Assembly: GCA_965263485.1 (NCBI GenBank)
Contig: CBDHHO010000004.1
Location: 2,207,008-2,271,007, forward strand
Length of the DNA stretch: 64,000 nt
Reading direction: 5' to 3'
DNA from: Haliotispira sp965263485
Lineage (GTDB): Bacteria; Spirochaetota; Spirochaetia; SP-2023
The notes under the pieces are model-generated. The model was not told the DNA's origin. It saw nothing but the letters and a program-made list of their open reading frames with translations, and searched no databases. Positions 8,336-17,569 of this stretch are shown here, one piece after another. Both the position numbers and the translations under genes were made by a program. Numbering within the stretch: position 1 is the first letter of the stretch; every line of letters starts with the position of its first letter.

Positions 8336-8367
8336 GTTGTTTCACAGGGTAAAATCTGTGAAACAAC
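8336..8367 (+). promoter_or_regulatory. Stem-loop after binding-protein copy 2
   Basis: GTTGTTTCACAG and CTGTGAAACAAC pair perfectly over 12 bp around the loop GGTAAAAT. It has no following T-run, so it is more likely to stabilise or partly attenuate the binding-protein message than to terminate it. Confidence 0.6.
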
Positions 8368-8401
8368 ACAAATGCTCATGTTTGCTATTAAGGCGTAAAT
8401 T

Positions 8402-9418
8402 ATGGTCGAATTAAAAGACATCGCTGTTTCTTATGGCGAATTTGAAGCAATTGCCAATCTGAACTTGAAAATTGTCAAGGGAGAATTTTTTACTTTTCTC
8501 GGTTCATCGGGCTGTGGGAAAACGACAACTCTGAGGACTATTGCTGGATTTTTGACTCCTTCTAGGGGCAATGTTTTTATCAACAACCGAGATGTAACCC
8601 GTCTCAGGCCAGAAGAGCGCAGGGTTGGAATCGTATTCCAGAACTATGCGCTCTTTCCACACATGACAGCTCGACAGAACATTGGTTTTGGTCTGAAGGT
8701 CCGGCGCATGAAAAAAAGCTTTATATCCGAAAAAGTTGAATATTATGCCAACATAGCCGGGATCAGCGAAATTCTGGATAAATCGGTCGCAGCCCTTTCC
8801 GGCGGTCAGCAGCAGCGAGTTGCAATCGCCAGATCTCTGGCAATTGAGCCGGAGCTGTTGCTTTTAGACGAACCCTTGTCCAATTTAGATGCAAAGCTTC
8901 GCCTCTCTATGAGGAAAGAACTCAAACGGTTGCAGAAAGACTTGGGAATTACTACAGTCTATGTCACCCACGACCAAGAAGAGGCATTGGAAATTTCAGA
9001 CAGAGTTGCCGTTTTCACTGTGGGGAAGATAGAACAGGTTGGAACGCCTCAAGAGATTTATCGGAATCCGTCAAATCTCTCTGTGTGTCAGTTCATTGGA
9101 GAAATAAACCCCCTTAACCATGATTTGTTACAGAAAATCACAGAACGGGAATCAAAATTCTCCTACCAGAAAGATAAGGCTTATTATATTCGGAAAGAAC
9201 GCATCCGCCTGTCAGGGGAGAATCAAACGGATGAGAATAAGTTATGTTTCCCCGCAGAAGTTATAGATAACAGTTATACAGGAATGATTTACAAGTTTAT
9301 TGTAAGTTGTTTTGGCAGTAACATGGAGGTGGTGCAGTTTGATTCTCCCAATCTTATATATAATATTGGAGATACTATTACAATCAATTTTTCAATAGAA
9401 GATATACAGAGGTTTTAA
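8402..9418 (+). CDS. ABC importer ATPase, PotA/FbpC/AfuC-like
   Basis: Cytosolic ATPase of 338 residues that energises the importer. Walker A GSSGCGKTT (about 34-42), Q-loop Q80, signature LSGGQQQR (132-139), Walker B LLLLDEP with E157, and switch H190 are all present. The C-terminal ~100 residues form a TOBE-like regulatory domain (CFPAEVIDNSYTGMIYKF). The stop codon directly abuts the permease ATG with no spacer. Family members serve iron, polyamines, thiamine or phosphonates/organophosphates; the neighbours favour the last. Confidence 0.9.
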   Translation: MVELKDIAVSYGEFEAIANLNLKIVKGEFFTFLGSSGCGKTTTLRTIAGFLTPSRGNVFINNRDVTRLRPEERRVGIVFQNYALFPHMTARQNIGFGLKVRRMKKSFISEKVEYYANIAGISEILDKSVAALSGGQQQRVAIARSLAIEPELLLLDEPLSNLDAKLRLSMRKELKRLQKDLGITTVYVTHDQEEALEISDRVAVFTVGKIEQVGTPQEIYRNPSNLSVCQFIGEINPLNHDLLQKITERESKFSYQKDKAYYIRKERIRLSGENQTDENKLCFPAEVIDNSYTGMIYKFIVSCFGSNMEVVQFDSPNLIYNIGDTITINFSIEDIQRF

Positions 9419-11122
9419 ATGTATCATAAATATAACTGGTCTGGAAAGATCCTCAATGTTTTTCTATTGGGAATATTACTTTGGGTGATTGTTTCTTTTT
9501 TATATTCACCTGTATATTCTATCTTTAATAAGATATTTTTTTCCAATGGCCAGTTTTCTTTTAATACTTTTGCGAAAGTATTTGGTTCTGCAAGAGTTAG
9601 TAGAAGTTTAATAAACACAATATTTATGGGGATATTAACTATAATTACTGTCAATATTGTTGGGATATTTCAAGTTGCTGTTACAGAAGTCTTTGAGGTT
9701 AAATTTAGCAATATTTTAAAATTGGCATTCTTCTCTCCCATTATCTATGGTGGCGTGGCTGCTGTTTCCGCTTTTCTCTGGGTATACGGTCCTCGCGGGA
9801 TGACAACTAAAATATTGCTTGGAATCTTTCCTGGGTTTAATATCTCCTGGTTTTCGGGTCTGCTGGGGGTGCTGTTGCTGCATACTTTTACGATGACAAC
9901 ATATCACATTATATTTGTCCGGAATGTTGCGCGCACTATAGATCAAAGTCTTATCGAGGCCGGACTCGCCATGGGAGCCAAACCGCTGACAATATTTTTT
10001 AAAATCATATTGCCAGTTATGAAACCGTCCATCTACGCAGCGACCCTGATCCTGCTGCTGGGGGCTTTAAGTTCCAATGCGGCTCCAACACTGGTAGGAA
10101 AACTTGGCGGGCATAACTTTCAGATGATTAACAACATGATTCAAACTTTGAGTAGTCTGAAAAGGCATGATATGGCCGCTTTACTGGCTCTGATGTTGGG
10201 TCTGGTATCACTTGCGGTTCTCCTGCTGTTCCGGCGTATTGAAAGTAAGGGGCATTATTCAGCATTAAGCTCAGTTAAAAGTTCCTTTGTAAAAATTAAA
10301 ATCACAAACAAAATAACTAATGGAATAGTTCATTTCTTTGCATATCTTTTATTTATCATTATCATGCTGCCTGTAATTGTAAATATTCTATTTTCTTTTA
10401 CGCCTGTCGAAGTTGTGTTGAATGATACGTTCCCCAATAGTTTTACTTTAGATAATTATATACGAGTGTTCAGCCAAGTTCGTTATCTGAGCCCTCTAAA
10501 AAACAGTTTGCTGATTTCGTTCATTGCTACAACATTGTCTTTGATTGTCGCTTTAATTGGTGTTGTGGCAATGCGCAAATCTAATAGATTGGTAAGTAAT
10601 TTGCTGGAGTTTTCCTTCTTCATTCCTTGGGTTCTTCCCGGTTCCATGTTGGCTGTGGGTTTGATCATTTCCTATGCGGCCCCAAATATCCTTGTGTTGA
10701 ATAACGTCTTGTTGGGAACATTTTGGCTGTTACCCATTGCTTATGTCGTTTTTAAGCTGCCATTCGGTATTAGGATGTTAAATGCTGCCCTGCTTGGTCT
10801 GAACAAGAATTTGGAAGAGGCTGCTAGGTCTCTTGGGGCAGGAATATTGTATACCTATTGGAAGGTCGTTATACCCTTGCTTCTGCCAACGATTTTGTCC
10901 ATTGCCGCCTTGTCCTTCAATGGCATGCTGGCGGAATATACTGTGGCAAATCTATTATATGGTGCCTCCAATCAGCCGTTAGGGGTTTCTCTACGAGAGG
11001 GTGCCATGAGTACGGATCCTAACTTGGCCACAAATAACTTGGTATACGTTACGGTTTTGATGGTAATTTCGCTGTCTGTAATCCTTACAGTGAATCATAT
11101 TAATGAGAAGAGAAAATATTAG
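9419..11122 (+). CDS. Fused ABC permease with two transmembrane domains, FbpB/AfuB-like
   Basis: Inner-membrane protein of 567 residues with two MetI-type permease domains in tandem (about 50-290 and 310-560), the architecture of FbpB, AfuB and ThiP. The EAA loops that touch the ATPase are LIEAGLAMGAKPLTIFFKII in the first half and LEEAARSLGAGILYTYWKVV in the second. About twelve hydrophobic segments are visible. Because both domains are in one chain, no second permease gene is needed. The AT-rich sequence differs from the phosphatase gene upstream, suggesting this block has a different history. Confidence 0.9.
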   Translation: MYHKYNWSGKILNVFLLGILLWVIVSFLYSPVYSIFNKIFFSNGQFSFNTFAKVFGSARVSRSLINTIFMGILTIITVNIVGIFQVAVTEVFEVKFSNILKLAFFSPIIYGGVAAVSAFLWVYGPRGMTTKILLGIFPGFNISWFSGLLGVLLLHTFTMTTYHIIFVRNVARTIDQSLIEAGLAMGAKPLTIFFKIILPVMKPSIYAATLILLLGALSSNAAPTLVGKLGGHNFQMINNMIQTLSSLKRHDMAALLALMLGLVSLAVLLLFRRIESKGHYSALSSVKSSFVKIKITNKITNGIVHFFAYLLFIIIMLPVIVNILFSFTPVEVVLNDTFPNSFTLDNYIRVFSQVRYLSPLKNSLLISFIATTLSLIVALIGVVAMRKSNRLVSNLLEFSFFIPWVLPGSMLAVGLIISYAAPNILVLNNVLLGTFWLLPIAYVVFKLPFGIRMLNAALLGLNKNLEEAARSLGAGILYTYWKVVIPLLLPTILSIAALSFNGMLAEYTVANLLYGASNQPLGVSLREGAMSTDPNLATNNLVYVTVLMVISLSVILTVNHINEKRKY

Positions 11123-11136
11123 TTTTAGAGGTAGCT

Positions 11137-12174
11137 ATGAAGATAATAGCAAGGTTACTTACATTATTTTTGTTGGCTTTATTTTCATTCTCATTGCTAG
11201 AAGCGCAAAATAAACCAATTTCGCAATTGATTGAAATTTACAAGAATCCTCAGAATTACCCTAATTATATAATGGTTGCTGCTCACAGAGGGTATTGGAA
11301 AGATAAGCCTGAGAATTCATTAAGTGCCATTCAAGCAGCTATTGACTTAGGGGTTGATATGATTGAGCTGGATTTAAGACAGTCAAAAGATGGGGTCTTA
11401 GTTGTGGCACACGACCGTTGGTTAGGGAGAATCACGACTAATCATATTCATTCAGATCGACCTATAGATCAAATGGATTACAATGAATTCAAAAATGAGT
11501 ATTTGTTAGATCCTTATGGAGAAGTAACATCAGAGCATATTCCTACTTTTTCGCAGGCGTTAGACCTGACAAAAAATAAAATTTTGGTCAATCTTGACAA
11601 AATTGAAGGGTATTTTGAGGAAGTATATAATGCTGTAAAAGCAAAAGGTATATTAAATCAAGTAATATTTAAATTCAAGGCATTCAAGCTGGGAGACCCC
11701 CAGGAATTACGCAGAAAATATGGATCCAGCATGATTAATAGTATGATGTTGACGCCTATTATTTTTGCTGACAATACATTTTGTTTTCCTTTTAAAACTC
11801 CCAACTGCAGAAAGGTTACCAGAGATCAGTTAATAAGTTCATTTATGAATGACAAAAATATTGATACACCTGGTTTTGAGCTTATTTTCATTAATGAAGA
11901 AGATCCTTTGTATTTCAAAGCGCCGGAAATTAGAAATAATCATCAACGTTTGATTCAATATCCAGAATGGCCGGAATCTTGTCTTGGGAATTGGGACCCC
12001 AATGGTAGAACATGGAGGACTCATACTAGACAATATATAGCTGCGAATAAAAGAAATCATTGGGATTGGCTGGTAAGCTTGGATACTCAACATCGGCCAG
12101 ATTTAATTATTTCCGATCGGCTGGAAATATTAGTTGGTTTTTTAGAACTTCATGGATTGAGAAATCTAAAATAA
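11137..12174 (+). CDS. Exported glycerophosphodiester phosphodiesterase
   Basis: Hydrolyses glycerophosphodiesters to sn-glycerol-3-phosphate and an alcohol. The 345-residue protein has a signal peptide at residues 1-24 (LLTLFLLALFSFSLLEAQ), so it acts outside the cytoplasm. GDPD motifs: H50-R51 in AAHRGYWKDKPENS, E77 and D79 in MIELDLRQSKDG, and H92-D93 in VVAHDRW. It starts 14 bases after the permease stop and so belongs to the importer operon. The order fits release of glycerol phosphate outside and import inside; this coupling is inferred. The C-terminal part (GNWDPNGRTWRTHT, LVSLDTQHRPDLII) is longer than in minimal GDPDs. Confidence 0.85.
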   Translation: MKIIARLLTLFLLALFSFSLLEAQNKPISQLIEIYKNPQNYPNYIMVAAHRGYWKDKPENSLSAIQAAIDLGVDMIELDLRQSKDGVLVVAHDRWLGRITTNHIHSDRPIDQMDYNEFKNEYLLDPYGEVTSEHIPTFSQALDLTKNKILVNLDKIEGYFEEVYNAVKAKGILNQVIFKFKAFKLGDPQELRRKYGSSMINSMMLTPIIFADNTFCFPFKTPNCRKVTRDQLISSFMNDKNIDTPGFELIFINEEDPLYFKAPEIRNNHQRLIQYPEWPESCLGNWDPNGRTWRTHTRQYIAANKRNHWDWLVSLDTQHRPDLIISDRLEILVGFLELHGLRNLK

Positions 12175-12232
12175 GTAATTTTGAATGAAATTTTAAAACT
12201 AATGATCTAAATAAAAGTTAAGGGGATCACAT

Positions 12233-14434
12233 ATGGGAATTATTAAATTAATCAAAAATGGCAAATATACAATAAGAATCTTATTGTTATATTTTATTTT
12301 AAGTGGATTCTTTATTGTTAATATTAATGCTCAATCCTTACCAGTACCATTTTATTATTTCCCTTTGGATGGAGATAATCCCAGCCAATGGATCGATTCC
12401 AATAATATAAGTCATAGCGGAGTCAGAGCAGGGATTATAAGAGGCACGAATGATAGATTTGGAAACTCATATGGCGCCTTATCTTTTGAGTCAAATGATG
12501 CTTCAATATTTGCCGGAGATTCTATACCTGTAATAAGTGCTGCTGATGATGTTTCAATTTCTTTTTGGGTGTATCTTGATAGTGCACATGTGTATCCATC
12601 GGGGTCTTCACCTTTTTCTCCTGGAGATTTAAAAAAACGTTTTTTTTCTCTGACCACAGATTACAAGAGTGGGGGCATGGCACGTGTAGACAAAAATGCT
12701 TTATTAGGTGTAGAAAGAACCATAAGTAAAGATAGTACAATCACACCATGGTATTTATGGCTGTATAAGCCAGCAATGTTTGATATACAAGGTTGGTATC
12801 ATATTGTTACTGTTATGTCCACCGATTTTACCAATATTTATATGTATAAACCTGATGGTACTAAAGTTTGTAAATATAATTTCATGGAAAATAATTTCCC
12901 TAAAAAATTAGTAATTGGTAATATGGCCGATTATTTTAATGAAAATGTCATGCCAGCATCAGTTATGGATGATTTTAAGTTTTGGAAAATAGCTCTAACT
13001 GAACAACAAGCAGATGAATTAAATGCTGGAGAAACCAATATAATTGGAGGAACATATAGGATTAGTCTAGTTCGTGGATCAGACAAATATATACAAACTT
13101 CATATCATTCCTTATCTACTGGTTCCCGTGTAGAACTCTACCAATTAGCTGGACAGCAGCAATACGACTACAACTATAGATGGAATATTCAAGCAGTGCT
13201 TGGAGGTGGATATACTATTTCTATGTATAATACCAGTAATGGACTGAATTTTTCTACAGAGGCACAAATTGCAAGTGTTTTTTTAGGCGGGCTTGATAAA
13301 ACATGGCATTTTGAGTCAACAGGAAATCCGCATGAATATCGTATATGGAGTAGAGGAATATTTGGTTATAAAACATATTTATCAACATATGCTCCCTATA
13401 ATAGTACAGAACTTTATACAAATAAACTAGGATCTACTAATTTTCAGGCATTCAAACTGGAAAGTGTTTATAATCCTCGGGAAGATATAGAAGGCATATA
13501 TACAGTAAAACTTTCTGCGTCTTCTTCTCCTTCCAAGTATATGCAAACATCGTATCACTCCTTGGATAATGGTGCTAATGTAGAGCTATTTCAGATAAAG
13601 GATCACGAAGAATATTATTATAATTATAAATGGGATTTTATAAGACTTCCCGATAACTCCTATCGCATAAGGATGAATAATACAGATAAATATCTAAATA
13701 CATCTAACCAAGGAACAGGAAATAGTACTAATATTCAATTGTATCAATTTCAGTCAGATGGAGAGCGGGGATATGATTGGGTTTTAGTGCCCACCGGAAA
13801 GGAAAACGAGTACTACATACGTCTTGCGGCAGCGTTAAATCGCTATGCACAAACTTCATCACATGCAACAGGAAACAGTGCCAATATAAATCTTTATGAA
13901 ATAGAGGGACTTCAAATAGATAAATATAAATGGACATTGCAAGAAGTCAAGAATCCATGGATTGGAGTTGAAGGCACATACACAGTACAACTCTCAGCAT
14001 CTTCATCCCCCCCTAAATATATGCAAACCTCAGATCACTCCTTGAACAACAGCGCTAATGTATCCTTGTATCAACTAGAAGGAGAGAAAAAATATTATTA
14101 CAATTATAAATGGGACTTTATAAGATTGTCTGATAACTCCTATCGCATAAGGATGAATAATACAGATAAATATTTAAATACATCTGGCCAAGGGACAGTA
14201 GATAGCACTAATATTCAGCTATATCAGTTTCAGCAAGATGGGGAGCGTGGGTATGATTGGATTTTGGAACCCACTGGTCAAGAGAATGAGTACTATATAC
14301 GTCTTGCTGCAACATTAGATCGCTATATGCAAACTTCATCACATGCAACAGGAAACGGTGCCAATATAGATCTTTATCGAGAAGAAAAAGATCAAATGGA
14401 TAAGTACAAATGGACACTTGTCGAAGTCTCCTGA
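12233..14434 (+). CDS. Large exported lectin-like protein: LamG-type domain plus ricin-type repeats
   Basis: 733 residues with a signal peptide (RILLLYFILSGFFIVNINAQ). Residues ~35-275 resemble a LamG/concanavalin-like domain (YYFPLDGDN, VSISFWVYLDS, MDDFKFWKIALTEQQADEL). Residues ~280-733 contain three ~145-residue ricin B-type blocks; the last two are highly similar, each with GTYTVxLSASSSP, KYMQTS, YNYKWDFIRL, NTDKYLNTS and EYYIRLAA. The repeated pattern of aromatic and QLY/NLY motifs is typical of beta-trefoil glycan-binding modules. I see no catalytic motif. It lies between two phosphodiesterases, so it may tether cells or enzymes to host or polymer glycans (inference). Strongly AT-rich. 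Confidence 0.72.
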   Translation: MGIIKLIKNGKYTIRILLLYFILSGFFIVNINAQSLPVPFYYFPLDGDNPSQWIDSNNISHSGVRAGIIRGTNDRFGNSYGALSFESNDASIFAGDSIPVISAADDVSISFWVYLDSAHVYPSGSSPFSPGDLKKRFFSLTTDYKSGGMARVDKNALLGVERTISKDSTITPWYLWLYKPAMFDIQGWYHIVTVMSTDFTNIYMYKPDGTKVCKYNFMENNFPKKLVIGNMADYFNENVMPASVMDDFKFWKIALTEQQADELNAGETNIIGGTYRISLVRGSDKYIQTSYHSLSTGSRVELYQLAGQQQYDYNYRWNIQAVLGGGYTISMYNTSNGLNFSTEAQIASVFLGGLDKTWHFESTGNPHEYRIWSRGIFGYKTYLSTYAPYNSTELYTNKLGSTNFQAFKLESVYNPREDIEGIYTVKLSASSSPSKYMQTSYHSLDNGANVELFQIKDHEEYYYNYKWDFIRLPDNSYRIRMNNTDKYLNTSNQGTGNSTNIQLYQFQSDGERGYDWVLVPTGKENEYYIRLAAALNRYAQTSSHATGNSANINLYEIEGLQIDKYKWTLQEVKNPWIGVEGTYTVQLSASSSPPKYMQTSDHSLNNSANVSLYQLEGEKKYYYNYKWDFIRLSDNSYRIRMNNTDKYLNTSGQGTVDSTNIQLYQFQQDGERGYDWILEPTGQENEYYIRLAATLDRYMQTSSHATGNGANIDLYREEKDQMDKYKWTLVEVS

Positions 14435-14491
14435 TTTTAAATTGGCCTGATTTTATCCGATAATCTTACTTACGCAAAAAAAGGAAACCCC

Positions 14492-15328
14492 ATGCCCCCC
14501 AAACTCCCCCGCTATGCCGGACACCGCGGAAACATGTGCTACCGCTCGGAAAACACCCGCGAAGCCTTCGACTATACCTACCGGCTGAAAAACGCCTTTG
14601 AAGCGGTCGGCAGCTGCATTTCCTTTGAATTTGACGTACGCCTGACCAAAGACCTGGTCCCCATCCTCAACCACGACCCGATACTGTGGAAAACAGCGGG
14701 TCTCAACACCGCAGTTGCCGATATCAGCTACGAAGAACTGAAAACAACACCGATGAACGCCCCCCTCAAAAGCCGGCCTGGTACGGTCATTACCTTACGC
14801 GAAATGTTTGAATACTACCCGGAAATCGTCTTTGACGCCGAAATCAAGGAAAAGGGAGAACGGGGCAAAAGGCTCGCCGATATGTTTGTACCCCTGATCC
14901 GCGAGTTCGACGCCGCAGAGCGCATGATCATGCACATTCCCGACATTGAAGTGGCCAGACATGCGCAGAGCAGCTTCCCCGAAGGCGTGCGCTATGAACT
15001 GACCAGCACGCTGATCGCGGAATTCACTCAGGCGATTTTTGCGGGGAAAACGCCCCGGAAGCACCCGGGCTTTGACCAGATGTGCTTTGAATTTATGCCA
15101 CTCATCAATGGCGAACTGGTGCCCTGCACCCAAAGCCTGTTTGCCGATGCCGCCAGAGGCTGCGGTTACAGCATCCTAACCTACTGGGAAGACATCCATG
15201 TCGCGCCGGTAACAGAATCCATGCTGGAGGAAGCGATTGCGGTCGGCGCGGACAGCGTTATCGTCAACGACCCCTTAATGGCCCTCAAAGTTTTTGCCGG
15301 GCATCATGCAGATGTTGTGGAACACTGA
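14492..15328 (+). CDS. Cytosolic glycerophosphodiester phosphodiesterase family protein
   Basis: 278 residues without a signal peptide. GDPD motifs: H11-R12 in YAGHRGNMCYRSENTREAF, E46 and D48 in FEFDVRLTKD, and H61-D62 in ILNHDP. The C-terminal half ends with SVIVNDPLMALKVFAGHH, typical of the barrel end. GGAAA precedes the ATG. The gene is much richer in GC than the lectin gene upstream, so the two probably joined recently. Its last ~330 bp are duplicated at 16976-17305. With the exported phosphodiesterase it would allow hydrolysis on both sides of the membrane. Confidence 0.85.
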   Translation: MPPKLPRYAGHRGNMCYRSENTREAFDYTYRLKNAFEAVGSCISFEFDVRLTKDLVPILNHDPILWKTAGLNTAVADISYEELKTTPMNAPLKSRPGTVITLREMFEYYPEIVFDAEIKEKGERGKRLADMFVPLIREFDAAERMIMHIPDIEVARHAQSSFPEGVRYELTSTLIAEFTQAIFAGKTPRKHPGFDQMCFEFMPLINGELVPCTQSLFADAARGCGYSILTYWEDIHVAPVTESMLEEAIAVGADSVIVNDPLMALKVFAGHHADVVEH

Positions 15329-15591
15329 TAATCCCTCACTTTGCGTATCACTCTAATTCAGCCCGGGCTCTGCGGCCAAACTCCGAAACCACTGCAAGTC
15401 GCTGTGCTGCACCTGAGCTTAATTCCGGGCGATGTTGTGATTATTGCCGGGATAATCAAAGTAGCTTACAGGGACATTGGCTCTCTCCATCGGGGCAGCA
15501 GACGGCGCGTCCAGGCAATCGGAACGCTCTCGTCGGTGTCCGGATAATGAATGCGCAAGGGAGTGCGAATGAAACGCAAATGCAGCACTTC
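14993..15591. repeat. Long direct repeat, left copy (~600 bp)
   Basis: Near-identical to 16976-17569. It spans the 3' end of the phosphodiesterase gene and, on the minus strand, a C-terminal fragment of the alpha/beta hydrolase whose full copy is at 17330-18412. The region 15329-15637 therefore holds no independent gene: it is the hydrolase fragment plus a short spacer. Confidence 0.85.
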
Positions 15592-15637
15592 AAACAAGCA
15601 GAACCAGGCCGGCGATTAAAGCCTCAGCATCATACGA

Positions 15638-16714
15638 CTATTCCTCTCCATCAGTCGGTGAATTCTTGTGATCCAGTTGTTTCAACAGCCGGTCGAAATC
15701 ACTCTCAAAGAGCCTGTCCTGAATGATGCGGTACTTTTCAAATTCGCTTTCAGCATGTGCTTTGGAGATTTCTACAGTCACTTTTCCTGCGTCCTGTAGG
15801 ATTTCCCGATCGGTGGCTTCGATGAATTTGTTCAAGCGTGTTTCCCAATCCTGCATAGTCATCGGCATCTCGCGCAGGGCCATGTCCTCGGCCACATCCA
15901 GATAGGCGTTCACCAGCCGGGTCAGTTGTGCCATTTCGTTTTCGGTCAGGTAATTCTTGGCTACACTGACATCAAACTTCTGGATTTTTCCTTCCGGAGT
16001 GTCTTTCCAGGTCGTCAGGCCCATGTGTTGTTTTTGATGATCAGCCCGATCGACAATCACTTCGGCAGCCGTCTGGCCGTGGATCGCCCAATGCAGTTTG
16101 TTCTGTACCGTGGCAAAGAAACGCTTGGTGGCCTGAGCGGTCACATCATAATCAATGGATGTCGCGTAAATGTCGGTAATCTTCTGATAGAACTTGCGCT
16201 CGGAAAGACGTATTTCCCGAATGCGCTCCAGTTGTTCTTCAAAGTATTGTTCCGTCAGGATGGAACCACCGCTTTTGATCCGCTCGTCATCCATCACATA
16301 GGCTTTGATGGTGTACTCTTTGATAACAGTGGTCGCCCATTTTCGGAACTGCACAGCACGTTCCGAGTTGACCTTATAACCGACCGCAATGATGGCCGAG
16401 AGATTATAGTGCAAGGTATTGTAGTTCTTGCCATCAGCGGCAGTTATCCGGAATTTCCGGATAACTGCATCTTCCTGCAACTCGCTCTCGGAAAAGATTT
16501 TTTTCAGGTGTTCATTCACCGTGCGTACGTTCACGTCGTAGAGCACGCCCATCATCTTTTGGGATAGCCAGATGTTTTCATCCGCGTAAACCGCCTCAAC
16601 GCCTCCTTGACCGCTTGCAGCGACGAAGGTCAGATATTCAGCTGCCGAGGAACGGACAATGGATGTCTCTTTTTTCCCGACCTTCTGAAGTTGTTTGTTT
16701 TTATCTTTCTTCAT
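15638..16714 (-). CDS. RhuM family protein
   Basis: 358-residue RhuM/COG3943 protein. The N-terminal half has the typical DNA-binding-like block (ENIWLSQKMMGVLYDVNVRT, NEHLKKIFSESEL, DGKNYNTLHYNLSAIIAVGYKV, AVQFRKWATTVIKEYTIKAY). The C-terminal half contains FYQKITDIYATSIDYD, NKLHWAIHGQTAAEVIVDRA and AKNYLTENEMAQLTRLVNAYL. RhuM genes travel on genomic islands and prophages and are found near defence genes; their biochemical role is unsettled. The start overlaps the stop of a pRiA4-ORF3-like pseudogene (ATGA), and GGGGAGG serves as ribosome-binding site. It is cargo between long direct repeats. Confidence 0.88.
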   Translation of the reverse strand: MKKDKNKQLQKVGKKETSIVRSSAAEYLTFVAASGQGGVEAVYADENIWLSQKMMGVLYDVNVRTVNEHLKKIFSESELQEDAVIRKFRITAADGKNYNTLHYNLSAIIAVGYKVNSERAVQFRKWATTVIKEYTIKAYVMDDERIKSGGSILTEQYFEEQLERIREIRLSERKFYQKITDIYATSIDYDVTAQATKRFFATVQNKLHWAIHGQTAAEVIVDRADHQKQHMGLTTWKDTPEGKIQKFDVSVAKNYLTENEMAQLTRLVNAYLDVAEDMALREMPMTMQDWETRLNKFIEATDREILQDAGKVTVEISKAHAESEFEKYRIIQDRLFESDFDRLLKQLDHKNSPTDGEE

Positions 16715-16975
16715 TCAACGCCTCCCCAGTTCTGATACCTATCCCGGGACCAGCGGAGGTATTTCATCAGCTACCAGTTGACAGATTCGGAATCAAACCG
16801 CTCGCTGCCAAAGTCGCCTCCGGACCATTCCATGCAACTTTCATGCTCTTCATGGGTCGGGTCCTGCAGGCCTTAAGAACAAGTTCATGTTCCCAGCTGT
16901 CCCCGAAATCATACAGATAACTGAAAGAGCAGCCTTTCTGTTCGGCAATCGCACAAACATCGGCGTAATGGTTTT
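16711..16975 (-). pseudogene. pRiA4b ORF-3-like protein, truncated and frameshifted
   Basis: On the minus strand one frame encodes CSFSYLYDFGDSWEHELVL, the hallmark of the pRiA4b ORF-3 family. The expected continuation MEWSGGDFGSERFDSESVNW is found in another frame, followed by an in-frame TAG. The N-terminus is cut off by the right copy of the direct repeat at 16976. The stop TGA overlaps the rhuM ATG, so the two once formed a coupled pair. Confidence 0.75.
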
Positions 16976-17569
16976 TATGAACTGACCAGCACGCTGATCG
17001 CGGAATTCACTCAGACGGTCTTTGAGGGGAAAACGCCCCACCCGGGCTTTGACCAGATGTGCATTGAATTTATGCCACTCATCAATGGCGAACTGGTGCC
17101 CTGCACCCAAAGCCTGTTTGCCAATGCCGCCAGAGACTGCGGTTACAGCATCCTAACCTACTGGGAAGACACCCATGTCGCGCCGGTAACAGAATCCATG
17201 CTGCGGGAAGCGATTGCGGTCGGCGCGGACAGCGTTATCGTCAACGACCCCTTAATGGCCCTCAAAGTTTTTGCCGGGCACCATGCGGATGTTGTGGAAC
17301 ACTGATAATCCCTCACTTTGAATATCACTCTAATTCAGCCCGGGCTCTGCGGCCAAACTCCGAAACCACTGCAAGTCGCTGTGCTGCACCTGAGCTTGAT
17401 TCCGGGCGATGTTGTGATTATCGCCGGGATAATCAAAGTAGCTTACAGGCACATTGGCCTCTCTCAATCGGGGCAGCAAACGGCGCGTCCAGGCAATCGG
17501 AACGCTCTCGTCGGTGTCCGGATGATGAATGCGCAAGGGAGTGCGAATGAAACGCAAATGCCGCACTTC
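16976..17569. repeat. Long direct repeat, right copy (~594 bp)
   Basis: Second copy of 14993-15591, containing the phosphodiesterase 3' fragment (16976-17305) and the C-terminal part of the intact alpha/beta hydrolase. The two copies bracket about 1.4 kb holding rhuM and the pRiA4-like fragment. The phosphodiesterase fragment here has a small deletion near 17040 and no start region, so it is a pseudogene. Confidence 0.85.
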
